DNA of 64,000 bases from Arabidopsis thaliana (Eukaryota; Streptophyta; Magnoliopsida; Brassicales; Brassicaceae), in the NCBI RefSeq assembly GCF_000001735.4, contig NC_003071.7, forward strand, positions 5,635,151 through 5,699,150, written 5' to 3'. This document shows positions 38,437 through 49,387 of the stretch, one piece after another; position 1 is the first letter of the stretch, and every line of letters starts with the position of its first letter. The position numbers and the translations under genes were made by a program. The notes below the pieces were generated by a model, which made no database searches, had not been told where the DNA came from, and worked only from the letters and a program-made list of their open reading frames with translations.

Positions 38437-38676
38437 TGTAAGTAACTTTGCTGGAATTGTTTTTTGCTGTTCAAAATCTATTCTATCTTTTCTTGAAAAC
38501 TTAAGGAATTAGAAACTGGTAGTATATGAGAGATTATAGAATCAATGGAAATTTCATTTTGCAGAAACAACATTTTCTTTCACATCTTCGGTTGCTGTAC
38601 GAAGTAAATAATTAAACACATGAACAAACCTGTAACCCAATGTTTTTCAGAAAGGACATTATTGCTACCACATTTA
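38437..38676. terminator. Convergent 3' region of SLO2 and ABCG5
   Basis: Only 240 bp separate the two stop codons, so both 3' UTRs and polyadenylation sites must fit here and the transcripts may overlap. No separate gene is seen. Confidence 0.5.
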
Positions 38677-40626
38677 TTAAGCGAGAGTGGTTTTGAAACT
38701 TCGTTGGGAACATCTACACCTCAGAATCACATAGGAAATGAACCTGTAGAGCAAGACAAAACATAGCATGATCACAACATTTCTCCATCTACTTTCCTCT
38801 CCGTACCTTTCTTCTTTGAGTAGATCCTCCTCAGTCACCAAACATTTTCCGAATCCATACTCCAAACACTTGTTTGATTTTGAGAACTCGTTAATCAGAA
38901 ATCCTTCGAACGGGTACTTGAACAAGGAGATGTAGTGCATGAAAATCCAGTAACCAGGGATCTCATGGTTCGATATGAAGTAGCCGGAGAACAGAAAGAA
39001 GGAACCCATCACACCGGAAATCACTGAGTTTCCAACTATGAAATTAGGAACCAGTGCACTAAAGCACACAACCACCGAGTTTGCTGTGTAGAGGATCAAC
39101 CAAATGAGGAGCGAAAAGTGTAGAAACGCCATGAAACTGGGGTTCAGTCCCACCAGCCAGTACACTGGGGTTGAGAATAGAATAGCTAGGATGAGCAGAA
39201 ATGGCAAGTAAACTAGTCCATTAGCGACGGCATATGAAGACACTCTGTAGCTTCCACTAGAGGTCTCCTTCATCAGAATCTCTCTTTCTTGCAGAAATAT
39301 AGGGAGTGCCTCTATTGTCGAAGTTAGCAGAAAGGTCAATATGAATGCAAAGAGGCCGACTCTTTCTCGCGCACCTTTTAAATCGTCTTTGAGATTATGA
39401 AAAATCAGACCTAGGACAATTCCTGAACCTAACATCTGAACCGTCCTGCACGCAAAAAGCTCCTTGGTTCTGAAAATGTTCTTGGAGAACCTATGTGTGA
39501 GTATCATAGTTTCTTCTAATCTTGAATTTGCAAAATCTCTTGTGAACTCTGTTGCTATGTTCATCGTTCCTACATCAGCGACCCTTGTTTGTTGAAACAG
39601 CTGTTGTAGTGTGAATTTGCCACTTTTGCTCTCCCCTTGACTATCTTCTGATCTCTTCTCTTGTAATGTTGTTTGTGGTGTTAGGACATGAGCTGCTCTT
39701 CTGCTTTCCTGTAGCCGTTGCTGTTTTGTGATGGATTCGATTGATTCAATGGCAAATTCAACGATGTTTTCATGGAGAGGAGGGTGCAAACCATTTGACC
39801 TTAAGTAAACGCCAAGCTGATCCACCGACCCCTGCTTCAAGGTCGAGCCATTGGCCAACAAGAGAACAGAATTGAACTGTTTGACTATCCGAAATCCCGG
39901 TTGGTGGATAGTCAGAATTATGGTCCTGCCTCGTGTTTCAGCCATGTGTTTGAGCATGTCTATGATCAGCAGAGCCGAAGTACTATCAAGCCCAGAGGTT
40001 GGTTCATCAAGGATCAGAACTTTGGGGTCGTGAATAACTTCAACTCCTATGGAGACACGACGTCTCTCTCCACCCGATATACCTCTGACACTATCATCGC
40101 CAACACGAGCCGTGGCAACAGCTTCAAGCCCAAGCTCATGGACCAAAGACTTAACCCGTGATCTCAGTTCATCTGCAGGGAGCTTTAAACGCAGCTTAGC
40201 ACTGAACAGAAGGGTTTCCTCCACCGTAAGCAAAGGAAACAGAGTATCCTTCTGAGTGACATAACCAGAGATTTTCTTGAAATTGGCTCTATCCACCGGT
40301 CTCTTGTTGACATAAACCGACCCGGTTTGAGGGATGAGTCTAGCAGCTAGAATTTCAAGCAAAGACGACTTCCCTGCACCACTTGGGCCAACAATAGCAA
40401 GAATCTCCCATGGTTTGGCTCTGCAAGTCACTCCTTTTAGTACATGCTTGACTTTGTTACCGGTTTCATCCTCTAGCTTCAATGACTCTTCCTCTGTCTT
40501 TACCGGCTGGTCAGCTTCCGGCCGCGGTTTCCGCCTAAAGATTCCAAAGGGATTAACATTAATCTTCCTTACAAAGATGTTGTAATCAATATCTAAAGCT
40601 TCGATCTCACATCCTTGCTTCTCCAT
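38677..40626 (-). CDS. ABCG5: Half-size ABC transporter G family member 5
   Basis: This intronless gene encodes 649 aa, the usual length of a WBC half-transporter. Such proteins dimerise in the plasma membrane and export lipids or hormones. A role of ABCG5 in seedling cuticle formation has been reported, as I recall. The start is the ATG at 40626 (MEKQGCEIEALD); the frame is open upstream but the conserved protein begins here. The N-terminal nucleotide-binding domain has Walker A GPSGAGKS at residues 80-87, signature GISGGERRRVSIG, Walker B VLILDEPTSGLDS and a switch His in TIHQPG. The C-terminal half has about six membrane segments (ELFACRTVQMLGSGIVLGLI, FAFILTFLLTSTIEAL, FLLILAILFSTPVYWLVG and others). 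No lesion was seen. About 2.2 kb lies between it and CHX15, which is divergent. Confidence 0.96.
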   Translation of the reverse strand: MEKQGCEIEALDIDYNIFVRKINVNPFGIFRRKPRPEADQPVKTEEESLKLEDETGNKVKHVLKGVTCRAKPWEILAIVGPSGAGKSSLLEILAARLIPQTGSVYVNKRPVDRANFKKISGYVTQKDTLFPLLTVEETLLFSAKLRLKLPADELRSRVKSLVHELGLEAVATARVGDDSVRGISGGERRRVSIGVEVIHDPKVLILDEPTSGLDSTSALLIIDMLKHMAETRGRTIILTIHQPGFRIVKQFNSVLLLANGSTLKQGSVDQLGVYLRSNGLHPPLHENIVEFAIESIESITKQQRLQESRRAAHVLTPQTTLQEKRSEDSQGESKSGKFTLQQLFQQTRVADVGTMNIATEFTRDFANSRLEETMILTHRFSKNIFRTKELFACRTVQMLGSGIVLGLIFHNLKDDLKGARERVGLFAFILTFLLTSTIEALPIFLQEREILMKETSSGSYRVSSYAVANGLVYLPFLLILAILFSTPVYWLVGLNPSFMAFLHFSLLIWLILYTANSVVVCFSALVPNFIVGNSVISGVMGSFFLFSGYFISNHEIPGYWIFMHYISLFKYPFEGFLINEFSKSNKCLEYGFGKCLVTEEDLLKEERYGEESRWRNVVIMLCFVLLYRFISYVILRCRCSQRSFKTTLA

Positions 40627-42855
40627 TGATGAAGAAGCTTTGTTCTCTCTCTTTCTTTCTTTTCCAATGCTATAGTGGCGTAAGAAAAAGGACAAGTAAT
40701 AGAACAAAACCAATTATATATGTCTTGTACTAAATGTGTTATTGTTATAAGAAACTTTGAATTAGTATTGGATTGGTCATAAATGGTTCAAAAGACTAAG
40801 AAGTAAGAAGACAGCTAGATTTCTGTAACTTGTATTGGATTTAAGTGAAGAGAGTTGAAATTTTTGAGTTTGGTCACGGGCCATTGTTTTGTTATACCAA
40901 ATATAGATGGATGGAGAGTGAGAGAGGTTCACATGCAGTTGTTCTTCTCACTTCTCTTTAACTTTCCCAAGACATGAAGAGTCACGTGTTCCTTTGTGAT
41001 ATTATTTATATATTTACTTTCATATTTTGTAATATACTTGTGATTTCTTCATCAATTTATAATTTTTAAAAAATTCAATTAATATTAATAAAAGTTACCG
41101 ACGGCTAATTCTCAAAATCACTTTTTTTTTCTTTTCGGCAAATCGATTTACATGAAATATAAAAAACATTCAAAAACAACCTTTGAAACAAATAAAGAAA
41201 ATTAAACACAATTTCGATAAAAATTAATAGAAGTAACCTTGCTTTCTATACGGAAGTTTTATAAGCAATAGATAAAATCTGTTAAATCTCTTCTTTATAT
41301 CCTCGTAAAAAACTAACATCTTATAGATAAAAGTTACAAAATATTTTTCTCATCACTCTCATTAAAAGAATACATTGATATGTTGCTTGAAATGGTTTTT
41401 GGATCTTGATCACGTATTTTGTAACAACTTACACATTGTTGCCCGTTCATGGCACCGACATTTTCTCTTTCACCGACATTTTCTCTTTCACCGATGTATT
41501 TTGTAATCACTTTTCTTTCATAAGAAATTTACATGTATTGACATTTGGCACTGATTGAACTATCCCCTAATTATGTGTTTTTATAACCATAAATGTGGCG
41601 TTACGTCTTTAGGATTCTAAACACTACAAAAGCAATCTTTGACCCAAACAAGAAAAACAAAAAAAAAACACTACAAAAGCAATAATAAAGCCACGTTTTC
41701 ATCTAAAAATTCGTCGTTAAAATGGAAATGATGATAAACAATTACAAAAAATGGGAAAAAGCAAAAATGTTAAGGGAAATAAACTCTAAAAGATTTTTAA
41801 ATGATGGAGCAGATTAGAATTAGAAATATTTGTGGCTAATTTGGAAAACGATAGAGCTACGATACTTTTGTATTAACCAGTGTTTGTGTGGTATACTTCA
41901 TCCTCGTCAATTATAAATTAACAGATTTTAAATTTATTTATTTTTGAACATTAAACAGCACAAAAAAATAAACGAACTTGTCATATACAGTACATAAATT
42001 TCAGGACTCTAGTTATTTTAAAAATTACTCTCTTTGTTTTAAAATATAAGATGTAAAGGTTTATACAATCAAATAACTTGGTTTTTAAAATTTTGAATAA
42101 AGCTGAACTTTTCGTTGCAAGGGCTATAATTTAACACACACTTATATATTAATATTTTTTAAACTTGACAACATCGAAAATAGTGAAAAAATTATAATGC
42201 AATATTATTTTTGATATCATATGATTATATCTTATTTTTTGGAAATAAAAGATAAAATTGCAAAAATGGATAATTTATAGGATTTTTTGGTATAAAATCT
42301 TAAAAATTATGATAGTCATACTTTATTTCTTCTCTTATGTTTTCAATTTTGTTTGGTTTATATCTGACTGGAGACTGGTATAACTAAAGTCTTTACTCCA
42401 TGTTTTGCGCTCATTGTTATTTTTCTTATGCTAGGAATTAAACATTTTCAATTGTATAATTTGAAGACAATAGGTGACTAGTTTCTTTCCAAGAATTTAT
42501 ATATGTGTTGGGGAAATTTATATTTTGTAATTTTGTAAAAAAAAACAAAAGAAGTGTAGAACCCATTTTCTTAAGAGATAATTATTGTTAATGTAATATT
42601 TATTTACATATCAAGAATTAAAAAAAAACGGTTAGTTACGTTAAACACCTGAAAATAATTGTAATAGTTCTAATAAAAGAAAAGAAGACCAAAAATAGAG
42701 ATGATGAATGATGTTGTTTTGACTCGTTGAGCAGAGAGGATGATACGGAATACCACCAAACTTTGAATCCATTTCCTTTCTCTCATATGTATGTTCCTGC
42801 AAATTAACACACAACATTTCCTTTCGATCATTTCAAGTTTTTTTCTTAGGAAAAA
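40627..42855. promoter_or_regulatory. Shared upstream region of divergent ABCG5 and CHX15
   Basis: This 2.2 kb of AT-rich DNA must hold both promoters. An 18-bp unit CACCGACATTTTCTCTTT is present in tandem at 41453-41470 and 41471-41488, with a third partial copy. No gene or intact transposon was recognised. Confidence 0.45.
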
Positions 42856-45471
42856 ATGGCGACAAGTGAAGAACCTAGTACGGATGCCTCCATAATATGT
42901 TATGCGCCAAGCATGATCACCACCAATGGTGTTTGGCAAGGCGATAATCCTCTCGACTTTTCGCTACCTCTCTTTGTTCTTCAGCTAACTTTGGTTGTTG
43001 TCGTCACTCGTTTCTTCGTCTTTATCCTCAAACCCTTTCGCCAACCTCGTGTCATCTCCGAGATCCTTGTAAGTAACCATAAATTCTCAATTTTTTTCAT
43101 TCGTGGCGGAAAAGTTTTTTTAACTCAAAACCAATTGGCAAAAAGTGAAATAATACATATCACTTCGGATGAGAGGTTTCTAACATTTTGAAATGTATAT
43201 TTTGATCTTAAATTATAGGGCGGAATTGTTCTTGGACCATCGGTGCTAGGGCGCTCCACAAAATTTGCACACACTATTTTCCCTCAAAGAAGTGTGATGG
43301 TACTTGAAACAATGGCTAATGTGGGTTTACTTTACTTCCTATTCTTGGTGGGTGTAGAGATGGACATTATGGTTGTACGTAAGACAGGGAAGCGAGCCCT
43401 AACCATCGCTATTGGTGGTATGGTTTTACCATTCCTCATTGGTGCTGCCTTCTCTTTCTCTATGCATAGATCAGAAGACCACTTAGGGCAAGGCACCTAT
43501 ATACTTTTCCTTGGTGTTGCACTCTCCGTTACTGCATTCCCGGTTCTTGCAAGAATTCTTGCTGAGCTCAAGCTCATCAATACCGAGATTGGGCGGATAT
43601 CGATGTCTGCAGCTTTAGTTAACGACATGTTCGCTTGGATTCTTTTGGCCTTAGCTATTGCATTGGCTGAGAGTGACAAAACTTCATTTGCCTCTCTTTG
43701 GGTTATGATCTCTAGTGCAGTTTTCATTGCCGTTTGTGTTTTTGTTGTGAGACCAGGCATTGCTTGGATCATACGTAAAACCCCTGAAGGAGAGAATTTC
43801 AGTGAGTTCCACATATGCCTAATCTTGACAGGAGTTATGATCTCCGGTTTCATTACTGATGCAATCGGAACACATTCAGTCTTTGGTGCTTTTGTGTTTG
43901 GTCTTGTGATTCCCAATGGACCTCTTGGTCTAACCCTCATTGAGAAGCTTGAAGATTTCGTCTCTGGCCTTCTCCTACCTCTCTTCTTTGCCATAAGTGG
44001 TCTCAAGACTAATATAGCTGCCATTCAAGGCCCTGCCACGTGGTTAACTCTGTTTCTTGTCATTTTCCTCGCTTGTGCTGGAAAGGTCATCGGTACAGTT
44101 ATTGTTGCGTTTTTCCATGGAATGCCAGTTCGTGAAGGAATCACTCTTGGACTACTCTTGAACACTAAAGGTCTTGTTGAAATGATTGTACTTAATGTTG
44201 GAAAAGACCAAAAGGTTTTGGATGATGAGACATTTGCTACTATGGTACTTGTGGCCTTGGTTATGACTGGAGTCATTACTCCTATTGTAACAATCCTTTA
44301 CAAGCCAGTGAAGAAATCTGTTTCATACAAGAGACGAACAATCCAACAAACGAAGCCAGACAGCGAGCTTCGGGTATTGGTTTGCGTTCACACACCGCGT
44401 AATGTTCCTACTATAATTAACCTTCTTGAAGCTTCACATCCCACAAAGAGATCTCCTATATGCATCTACGTTCTCCACCTTGTTGAGCTCACGGGCCGCG
44501 CATCCGCGATGTTGATTGTCCACAACACTCGTAAGTCAGGACGACCCGCGCTTAACAGAACTCAAGCTCAATCAGATCATATCATCAACGCCTTTGAGAA
44601 CTATGAACAACACGCTGCCTTTGTCGCTGTACAACCTTTAACAGCTATTTCACCTTACTCAACAATGCATGAAGATGTTTGTAGCTTAGCAGAGGACAAA
44701 CGTGTCTCCTTCATAATCATACCATTTCACAAACAACAAACAGTTGATGGAGGAATGGAATCAACCAACCCGGCCTACCGTTTAGTCAACCAAAACCTAC
44801 TCGAAAACTCGCCTTGTTCGGTCGGAATACTCGTGGATAGAGGACTCAATGGAGCGACAAGACTCAACTCAAACACTGTTTCTCTTCAAGTTGCTGTTCT
44901 GTTTTTCGGCGGTCCAGACGATAGAGAAGCTTTGGCTTATGCATGGAGAATGGCTCAACATCCTGGCATCACTCTAACTGTTTTACGGTTCATTCATGAT
45001 GAAGATGAAGCAGACACAGCTTCAACACGAGCGACCAATGACAGTGACCTAAAGATACCAAAGATGGACCATAGAAAACAAAGACAACTTGATGATGACT
45101 ACATTAATCTCTTTAGGGCAGAAAATGCGGAATACGAGTCAATTGTGTATATAGAAAAACTAGTGAGCAATGGGGAAGAGACTGTTGCAGCAGTGAGATC
45201 AATGGACAGTTCTCATGATTTGTTTATAGTTGGAAGAGGAGAAGGAATGTCGTCTCCTCTTACCGCGGGTTTAACTGATTGGAGTGAGTGTCCTGAGCTT
45301 GGTGCCATTGGAGATTTGCTTGCTTCATCAGACTTTGCAGCTACTGTGTCGGTTCTTGTGGTTCAACAGTATGTTGGGTCATGGGCACAAGAAGATGATA
45401 TGGATTTTCCTGAGAGTCCAGTACATTCACATGAAACAAAAGTCACATATGGTTTAGAGAATCCACGTTAG
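42856..45471 (+). CDS. CHX15: Cation/H+ exchanger CHX15 (CPA2 family)
   Basis: This is a K+ (monovalent cation)/H+ antiporter family member, by family knowledge located in endomembranes or plasma membrane and expressed mainly in pollen. Exon 1 (42856-43068) starts MATSEEPSTDASIICYAPSM. The intron 43069-43218 has GTAAGT and TATAG borders, and exon 2 runs 43219-45471. The spliced product is 821 aa. Roughly 12 membrane segments fill residues 40-430, including GIVLGPSVLG, LYFLFLVGVEMD, GVALSVTAFPVLARIL, SAALVNDMFAWILLALA and TDAIGTHSVFGAFVFGLVIP (the ND and TDxxG pairs are typical of CPA2). NTKGLVEMIVLNVG closes the membrane part. A hydrophilic cytoplasmic tail of about 390 residues follows, with the conserved LFFGGPDDREALAYAWRMA. 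No damage was seen. Confidence 0.96.
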
Positions 45472-45765
45472 CCAAACATTCAGATTTGTTTTTTTTATCT
45501 TACACACACACTTTCATTTTCTCATTTGTTTTTTGTCATACAAATGTATTTTAGCAAACTATAAATTGGCTTACACCCCAAATTTGGGGTATTTACAGAA
45601 ACTGATTAATTTTACATTTTGTTTTAGATTTTTTGTATGTCCAAGGGCCACTCAAAAGTCTAGCTATTTTGTTTTCGTTAGAGACTTAGAGTTCAGATGA
45701 GTTTAGTATGTGTGTTTTAATTTTAATTTATTATAAAATTCTTTACAAAATATGCATGTCATGAG
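45472..45765. terminator. CHX15 3' flank with a perfect 16-bp palindrome
   Basis: The 3' UTR and polyadenylation region of CHX15. ACCCCAAATTTGGGGT at 45575-45590 is a perfect palindrome about 105 bp after the stop codon. Confidence 0.45.
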
Positions 45766-45767
45766 AA

Positions 45768-45990
45768 GAGTCCATGCATGGTCTAGTGGTACTCCTTCTC
45801 ATAGATGAGTGACAGAGGTCTCAAGTTCGAGGCACTCTGTCACCACGGTGGTACTAGTTTCTCCAAATAAAAATTATTTCATACGTATAAAGGCAAGCGG
45901 TGTATACTAGCCCGTAGATCTAGGCCGGAGGTGAGAATTCTTTCTGGATATGGGGCCGTTTTGCGGTGAGACTTGTCACTATAAAAAGTT
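45768..45990 (+). mobile_element. SINE with tRNA-like head
   Basis: GCATGGTCTAGTGGTACTCC (A box TGGTCTAGTGG, 45777) and GGTCTCAAGTTCGAGGC (B box AGTTCGAGG, about 45827) sit at tRNA-like spacing. They are followed by a 150-bp unrelated body ending near CTATAAAAAG. This is the structure of a tRNA-derived plant SINE, transcribed by Pol III and mobilised by LINE machinery. It does not fold as a complete tRNA. Exact ends and a target duplication were not established. Confidence 0.6.
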
Positions 45991-45994
45991 TACC

Positions 45995-46206
45995 CTAATA
46001 GCATCCTCTTTAGACAGTTTTTGATTGGTGTCTTTAGTATAAATTAGTAATAAAATTAAAGACATCTCTCTTTTGAGTGTCTAAAATGTTTATAGAAAGA
46101 CACAAATCTAAATATAAAGACACTCTTCATTTAATTGTCATTATTTTTAATAGTTTTAAATTTAAAGACACCCACACATAAACAACCAATGTGGGTGCTC
46201 TAAAAG
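45995..46206. mobile_element. Possible MITE with degenerate inverted ends
   Basis: The left side (AGCATCCTCTTTAGACAGTT, then TGATTGGTGTCTTTA) and the reverse complement of the right side (AGAGCACCCACATTGGTTG, then GTGGGTGTCTTTAAA) are similar. The GTGTCTTTA motif recurs several times in both orientations. At about 210 bp and with no coding capacity, it resembles a small MITE next to the SINE. Confidence 0.4.
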
Positions 46207-46600
46207 TTTTTAAAACCAAAAAAAAAAAAAATATGCTTGTCATGGCAATATACAAGTCAAGGATCTGAATTACGGATAAACACTTGAACGATTTCATATC
46301 GCGAACCCTGAGATTTGATTTCTTGTAGGACAAGAAATCATTTGTTGTGACCATGCATCTCTGATAAATGATAACTGAAGGAGGTAGAGTTATAAATTCG
46401 TTTTTGGTGATAGAAGTCCCTATAGTTGCTTTAGTGTATCGTCTTAAAAAACTTCTCTTTAGCTATCTTTTTTTCGTTATGATTTTGACGATGACGGACT
46501 TAGAGTATACATTATGGTACTATATTTATTCGACATTTTGTTATGGTTTTGAGAAATATTCGAAATATAGCTCTATTAATTAGTTCTTAAGAAAAGAAAA
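46207..46600. other. Intergenic DNA, nothing recognised
   Basis: AT-rich, with no supported gene, RNA or repeat boundary before the direct repeat at 46604. Confidence 0.35.
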
Positions 46601-46603
46601 AAA

Positions 46604-46900
46604 ACTTTGCAAAATAAAATTCACCTATTAATTAGCTCAAATGCATTAAACATCGAGAATCTAACACAAGTTAAATATCTATTTTACCATGAACACAAGA
46701 GTCTCGAACAAAACCAAACATACACTAAACATTGTAACTTTTATCTATGAAATTCAAACATGCCTACTTGATAAACACTTTATAAGGCTCAAAACCCACC
46801 AACTACTTAGCTCAACAAATGTAGAAAGACTATAAAACATCAAGAATCTTTCAACGGAATGAGATCTCTCAACATGTTATACCTTCTCATGGAGACCACC
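46604..46900. repeat. Direct repeat copy 1 flanking the F-box/LRR pseudogene
   Basis: This nearly 300-bp segment (TTCACCTATTAATTAGCTC ... ACATGTTATACCTTC) recurs at about 47915-48175 in the same orientation with about 90 percent identity by eye. The two copies bracket the F-box/LRR remnant, so a segmental or tandem gene duplication followed by decay is likely. Confidence 0.75.
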
Positions 46901-46911
46901 AAGGAAGCAAG

Positions 46912-47452
46912 CTAAATAGCTAAATGGCTGAGTTTCTCCTTTATAGTCAAATCTTTCATACTTGGAGCATCTTCTATCATCAGATTGATAAAGTCAATAC
47001 TAGTAATACCAAGAGACTCTAGGAGTTTGCAATGTTTAACTAGTTTCTGAATCCTATTGAGCTTAGTGGGCACATCATCGTCTTCTTCTTGAGACTCTTG
47101 AATATAGACAGATTCCAACTCAAGATTTTGTAGCAATGGAAGGCCCTTAATCATTGTGGGTGGCACCAGCAAACAGTTTGATAATCTGAGAGTGGTCAGA
47201 TTCAGGAACTTGAAGATTTTGGAAGGTATTAGAGCCCCAACGTTGAGAAAACATAGGTTCTTTTAACACCAAATTGATGGCTTCACTAGTTCTTTTAACA
47301 CCACATTGATCACCAAAACATAGAACTGTCAAGTTCTTCCACTTGTCTACCAATGCTTTGGAGAGTACCGAAGTTCTAACAGCATTTAGTAGAGGCAATC
47401 GAACTAGTATATGGTCAAGTATACTCGGATGCAATTCAGATATTAAATCCAT
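46912..47452 (-). pseudogene. F-box/LRR (FBD-type) protein gene remnant
   Basis: The start MDLISELHPSILDHILVRLP, followed by LNAVRTSVLSKAL, is an F-box, the SKP1-binding motif of SCF ubiquitin ligases. A second part reads LNLTTLRLSNCLLVPPTMIK then GLPLLQNLELESVYI and LVKHCKLLESLGI, typical of the LRR portion of Arabidopsis FBD/F-box/LRR proteins. The two parts lie in different frames, shifted near 47215. Only about 180 codons remain where intact members have around 400, and most LRRs and the FBD tail are missing. It is best read as a decayed gene unless splicing rescues it. Confidence 0.72.
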
Positions 47453-47895
47453 GCTAAAAACAATACAAGCTAAGTAAGATGACAGAAGTGAAAGTACAAA
47501 CGCAGGTCATGATTTATTCTCTACCAAGTGAAAATGCAATCCAGAGTACTAACAAATAAACATATATGTACATGGGAGATCATGATAAAAGATCGAGGGT
47601 CATTTCATCAAATAAAAAATAAGGATTGTCCAATCTAATAAATTTATGTGAATGTTCAATTAACATATCAGATTAATCCAGTGGCCGTGTGATTAGAGAG
47701 AATAAACAATGTGAACATTATTTTATTTTATTTTACGAAGGATTGTGTAACTAAGCATACCAAAATCAGGTTCATAGATTTTTTGAAGTGAAATATATGA
47801 TAAATTGGATAACTTACAATTGTACATGAAATCGTGACAAAGCCACATGTAAACCCAATGGTTACGAATCCATTGGTTCTTTAAGAAAACAAAAT
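47453..47895. other. Intergenic DNA upstream of the F-box/LRR remnant
   Basis: AT-rich, with no supported gene. It presumably includes the old promoter of the minus-strand F-box remnant. Confidence 0.35.
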
Positions 47896-47899
47896 TATA

Positions 47900-48178
47900 T
47901 TTTGCAAAACAAAATTCACCTATTAATTAGCTCTAATACAGGATTATGATTAAACATCAAGAATCTAACACAAATTAAATATCTATTTTACCATAAACAC
48001 AAGAGTCTTGAATAAAACAACCATACACTAAACGTTGTAACTTTTATCAATGAAATCCAAGCATGCCTACTTGATAAACACTTTATAAGGCTCAAAACCC
48101 ACCAACAAGTTAGCTCAACAAATTTAGCAAGACTATAAAACATCAAGAATCTATCAACATGTTATACCTTCACAAATT
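47900..48178. repeat. Direct repeat copy 2
   Basis: This is the second copy of the repeat at 46604-46900, offset by about 1.29 kb. It carries a small insertion (AATACAGGATTATGATTAAAC) relative to copy 1. Confidence 0.75.
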
Positions 48179-48780
48179 CCTCAAGAACAGACTTAACAAC
48201 TTCTCCCTTTGGTTTCGAGAATATGCTTGCTTTTGACAGAGAACAAAGAGACCAAACTGAAACTCATTCAACCTACGAACACCATTGCACAGAGACATTA
48301 ACTCAAAAGTTATAGAGATATGGAAAACCTCCTCATATTGTATGTTGGATATCTATTTTCTGGAAACTTTGGATATCAATTTTCTAGAAACTTTGGTACT
48401 GCCACCGTGATGCAGCTACTTCCTAGAGCCGAAAGTTTCCAGCATATCAATTTCACAATCCAATGTAACATCAAATAGCAAATTTCATTGAGAGAAGAAC
48501 CAATGTGTCTGGTTTCAAACTACAAGCTGATAAACAAGTTATCGAAATTCCACTAATAAACTCACACAAGTAAAATGATAAAAAGTCATACGGAAAAAGA
48601 AGGAGAAATATGAAACTTGACTCCGCATATACTATTATAACACGATTAGTTTAAATCAAGCCCACACACAGATTCAAAACCAATTACTATTGAAAACAGT
48701 ATTTAAGAAGCTAGAGAAAAGAAAAGGACCATTTGAGCTTGGTGAAGGAATGTATAAGATTATTTTTTTATTTATTATGA
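48179..48780. other. Possible further F-box family debris
   Basis: On the minus strand, 48300-48160 has short open stretches (NGVRRLNEFQFGLFVLCQKQ) with no clear family. A 20-bp direct repeat (TGGATATCTATTTTCTGGAAACTTTGG / TGGATATCAATTTTCTAGAAACTTTGG forms) lies at about 48346-48393. There is no intact gene. Confidence 0.3.
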
Positions 48781-48799
48781 TGAAAAAAAAAAGAGAAAA

Positions 48800-48968
48800 T
48801 CAAATTAAAATTCTATTTATTACAAAGAAATAGATAGTTGTGGAATGTATAAGATTAAAATTATTAAATTAAAAATTAAGATTGTGAATTACTACTTTGA
48901 ATTCAAATATCATCGACAAAATTTATATTTATTTTTTATATCTGTCAATTTAGGCGGGCCTTATCTAG
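48800..48968 (+). mobile_element. Helitron 3' end related to the element at 12517-13189
   Basis: AATTTAGGCGGGCCTTATCTAG ends at 48968 followed by T, and the preceding 80 bp resemble the 3' region of the Helitron at 12517-13189 in opposite orientation. The hairpin's left arm is eroded. The 5' TC end was not located, so the left boundary given is only where similarity becomes unclear. Confidence 0.55.
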
Positions 48969-49387
48969 TTCCTAGTAAAGTTCATTTTTAATATTTTTAC
49001 TATATTCAAAACTTTGTTTTTGTTGTTTTTTATACATAATAATTATTTATTGTGTGTAATTGGTTCAAGAAAGGTAATGATTATAAAGAAATTTGTTTTT
49101 TTTTTCAGACATTGGCCTAATCCTAAAGCATACAAAACCATATGGACCAAAAAAGACTTGACGAATATGTGAATCAAATGTCTCAATTTCAATAATAAGG
49201 AAGAGAGTCTTATAAGAAATGCTTCGGTTTCCTACCAATTCGGTTTTTTGTCAAACTTTTGTAGGATTATAGTAGGAAATGTTTTCTACGTACCAAACGT
49301 TTCGTAGGATTGAAACATGATATCCGAGAACTGAAATGGAACTTAACAAAAAAGAGAAATGTCGGACAACACCAAACGAACTAAAAA
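48969..49387. other. Intergenic DNA downstream of the FBA-type F-box remnant
   Basis: No gene is recognised. It may contain a short terminal exon and the 3' UTR of the minus-strand F-box locus, because its frame ends at an apparent GTAAGT donor. Confidence 0.35.

Noticed and set aside
40627-40713. Upstream extension of ABCG5 (29 codons)
   Set aside because: The frame is open, but the family N-terminus and known length (649 aa) fit the ATG at 40626.
43497-44276. Open frames antisense to CHX15
   Set aside because: They mirror the codon pattern of a well-supported gene and show no domain or conserved start.
45771-45845. Possible tRNA gene
   Set aside because: It has A and B boxes only; stems do not form a cloverleaf, so a SINE head is the better reading.
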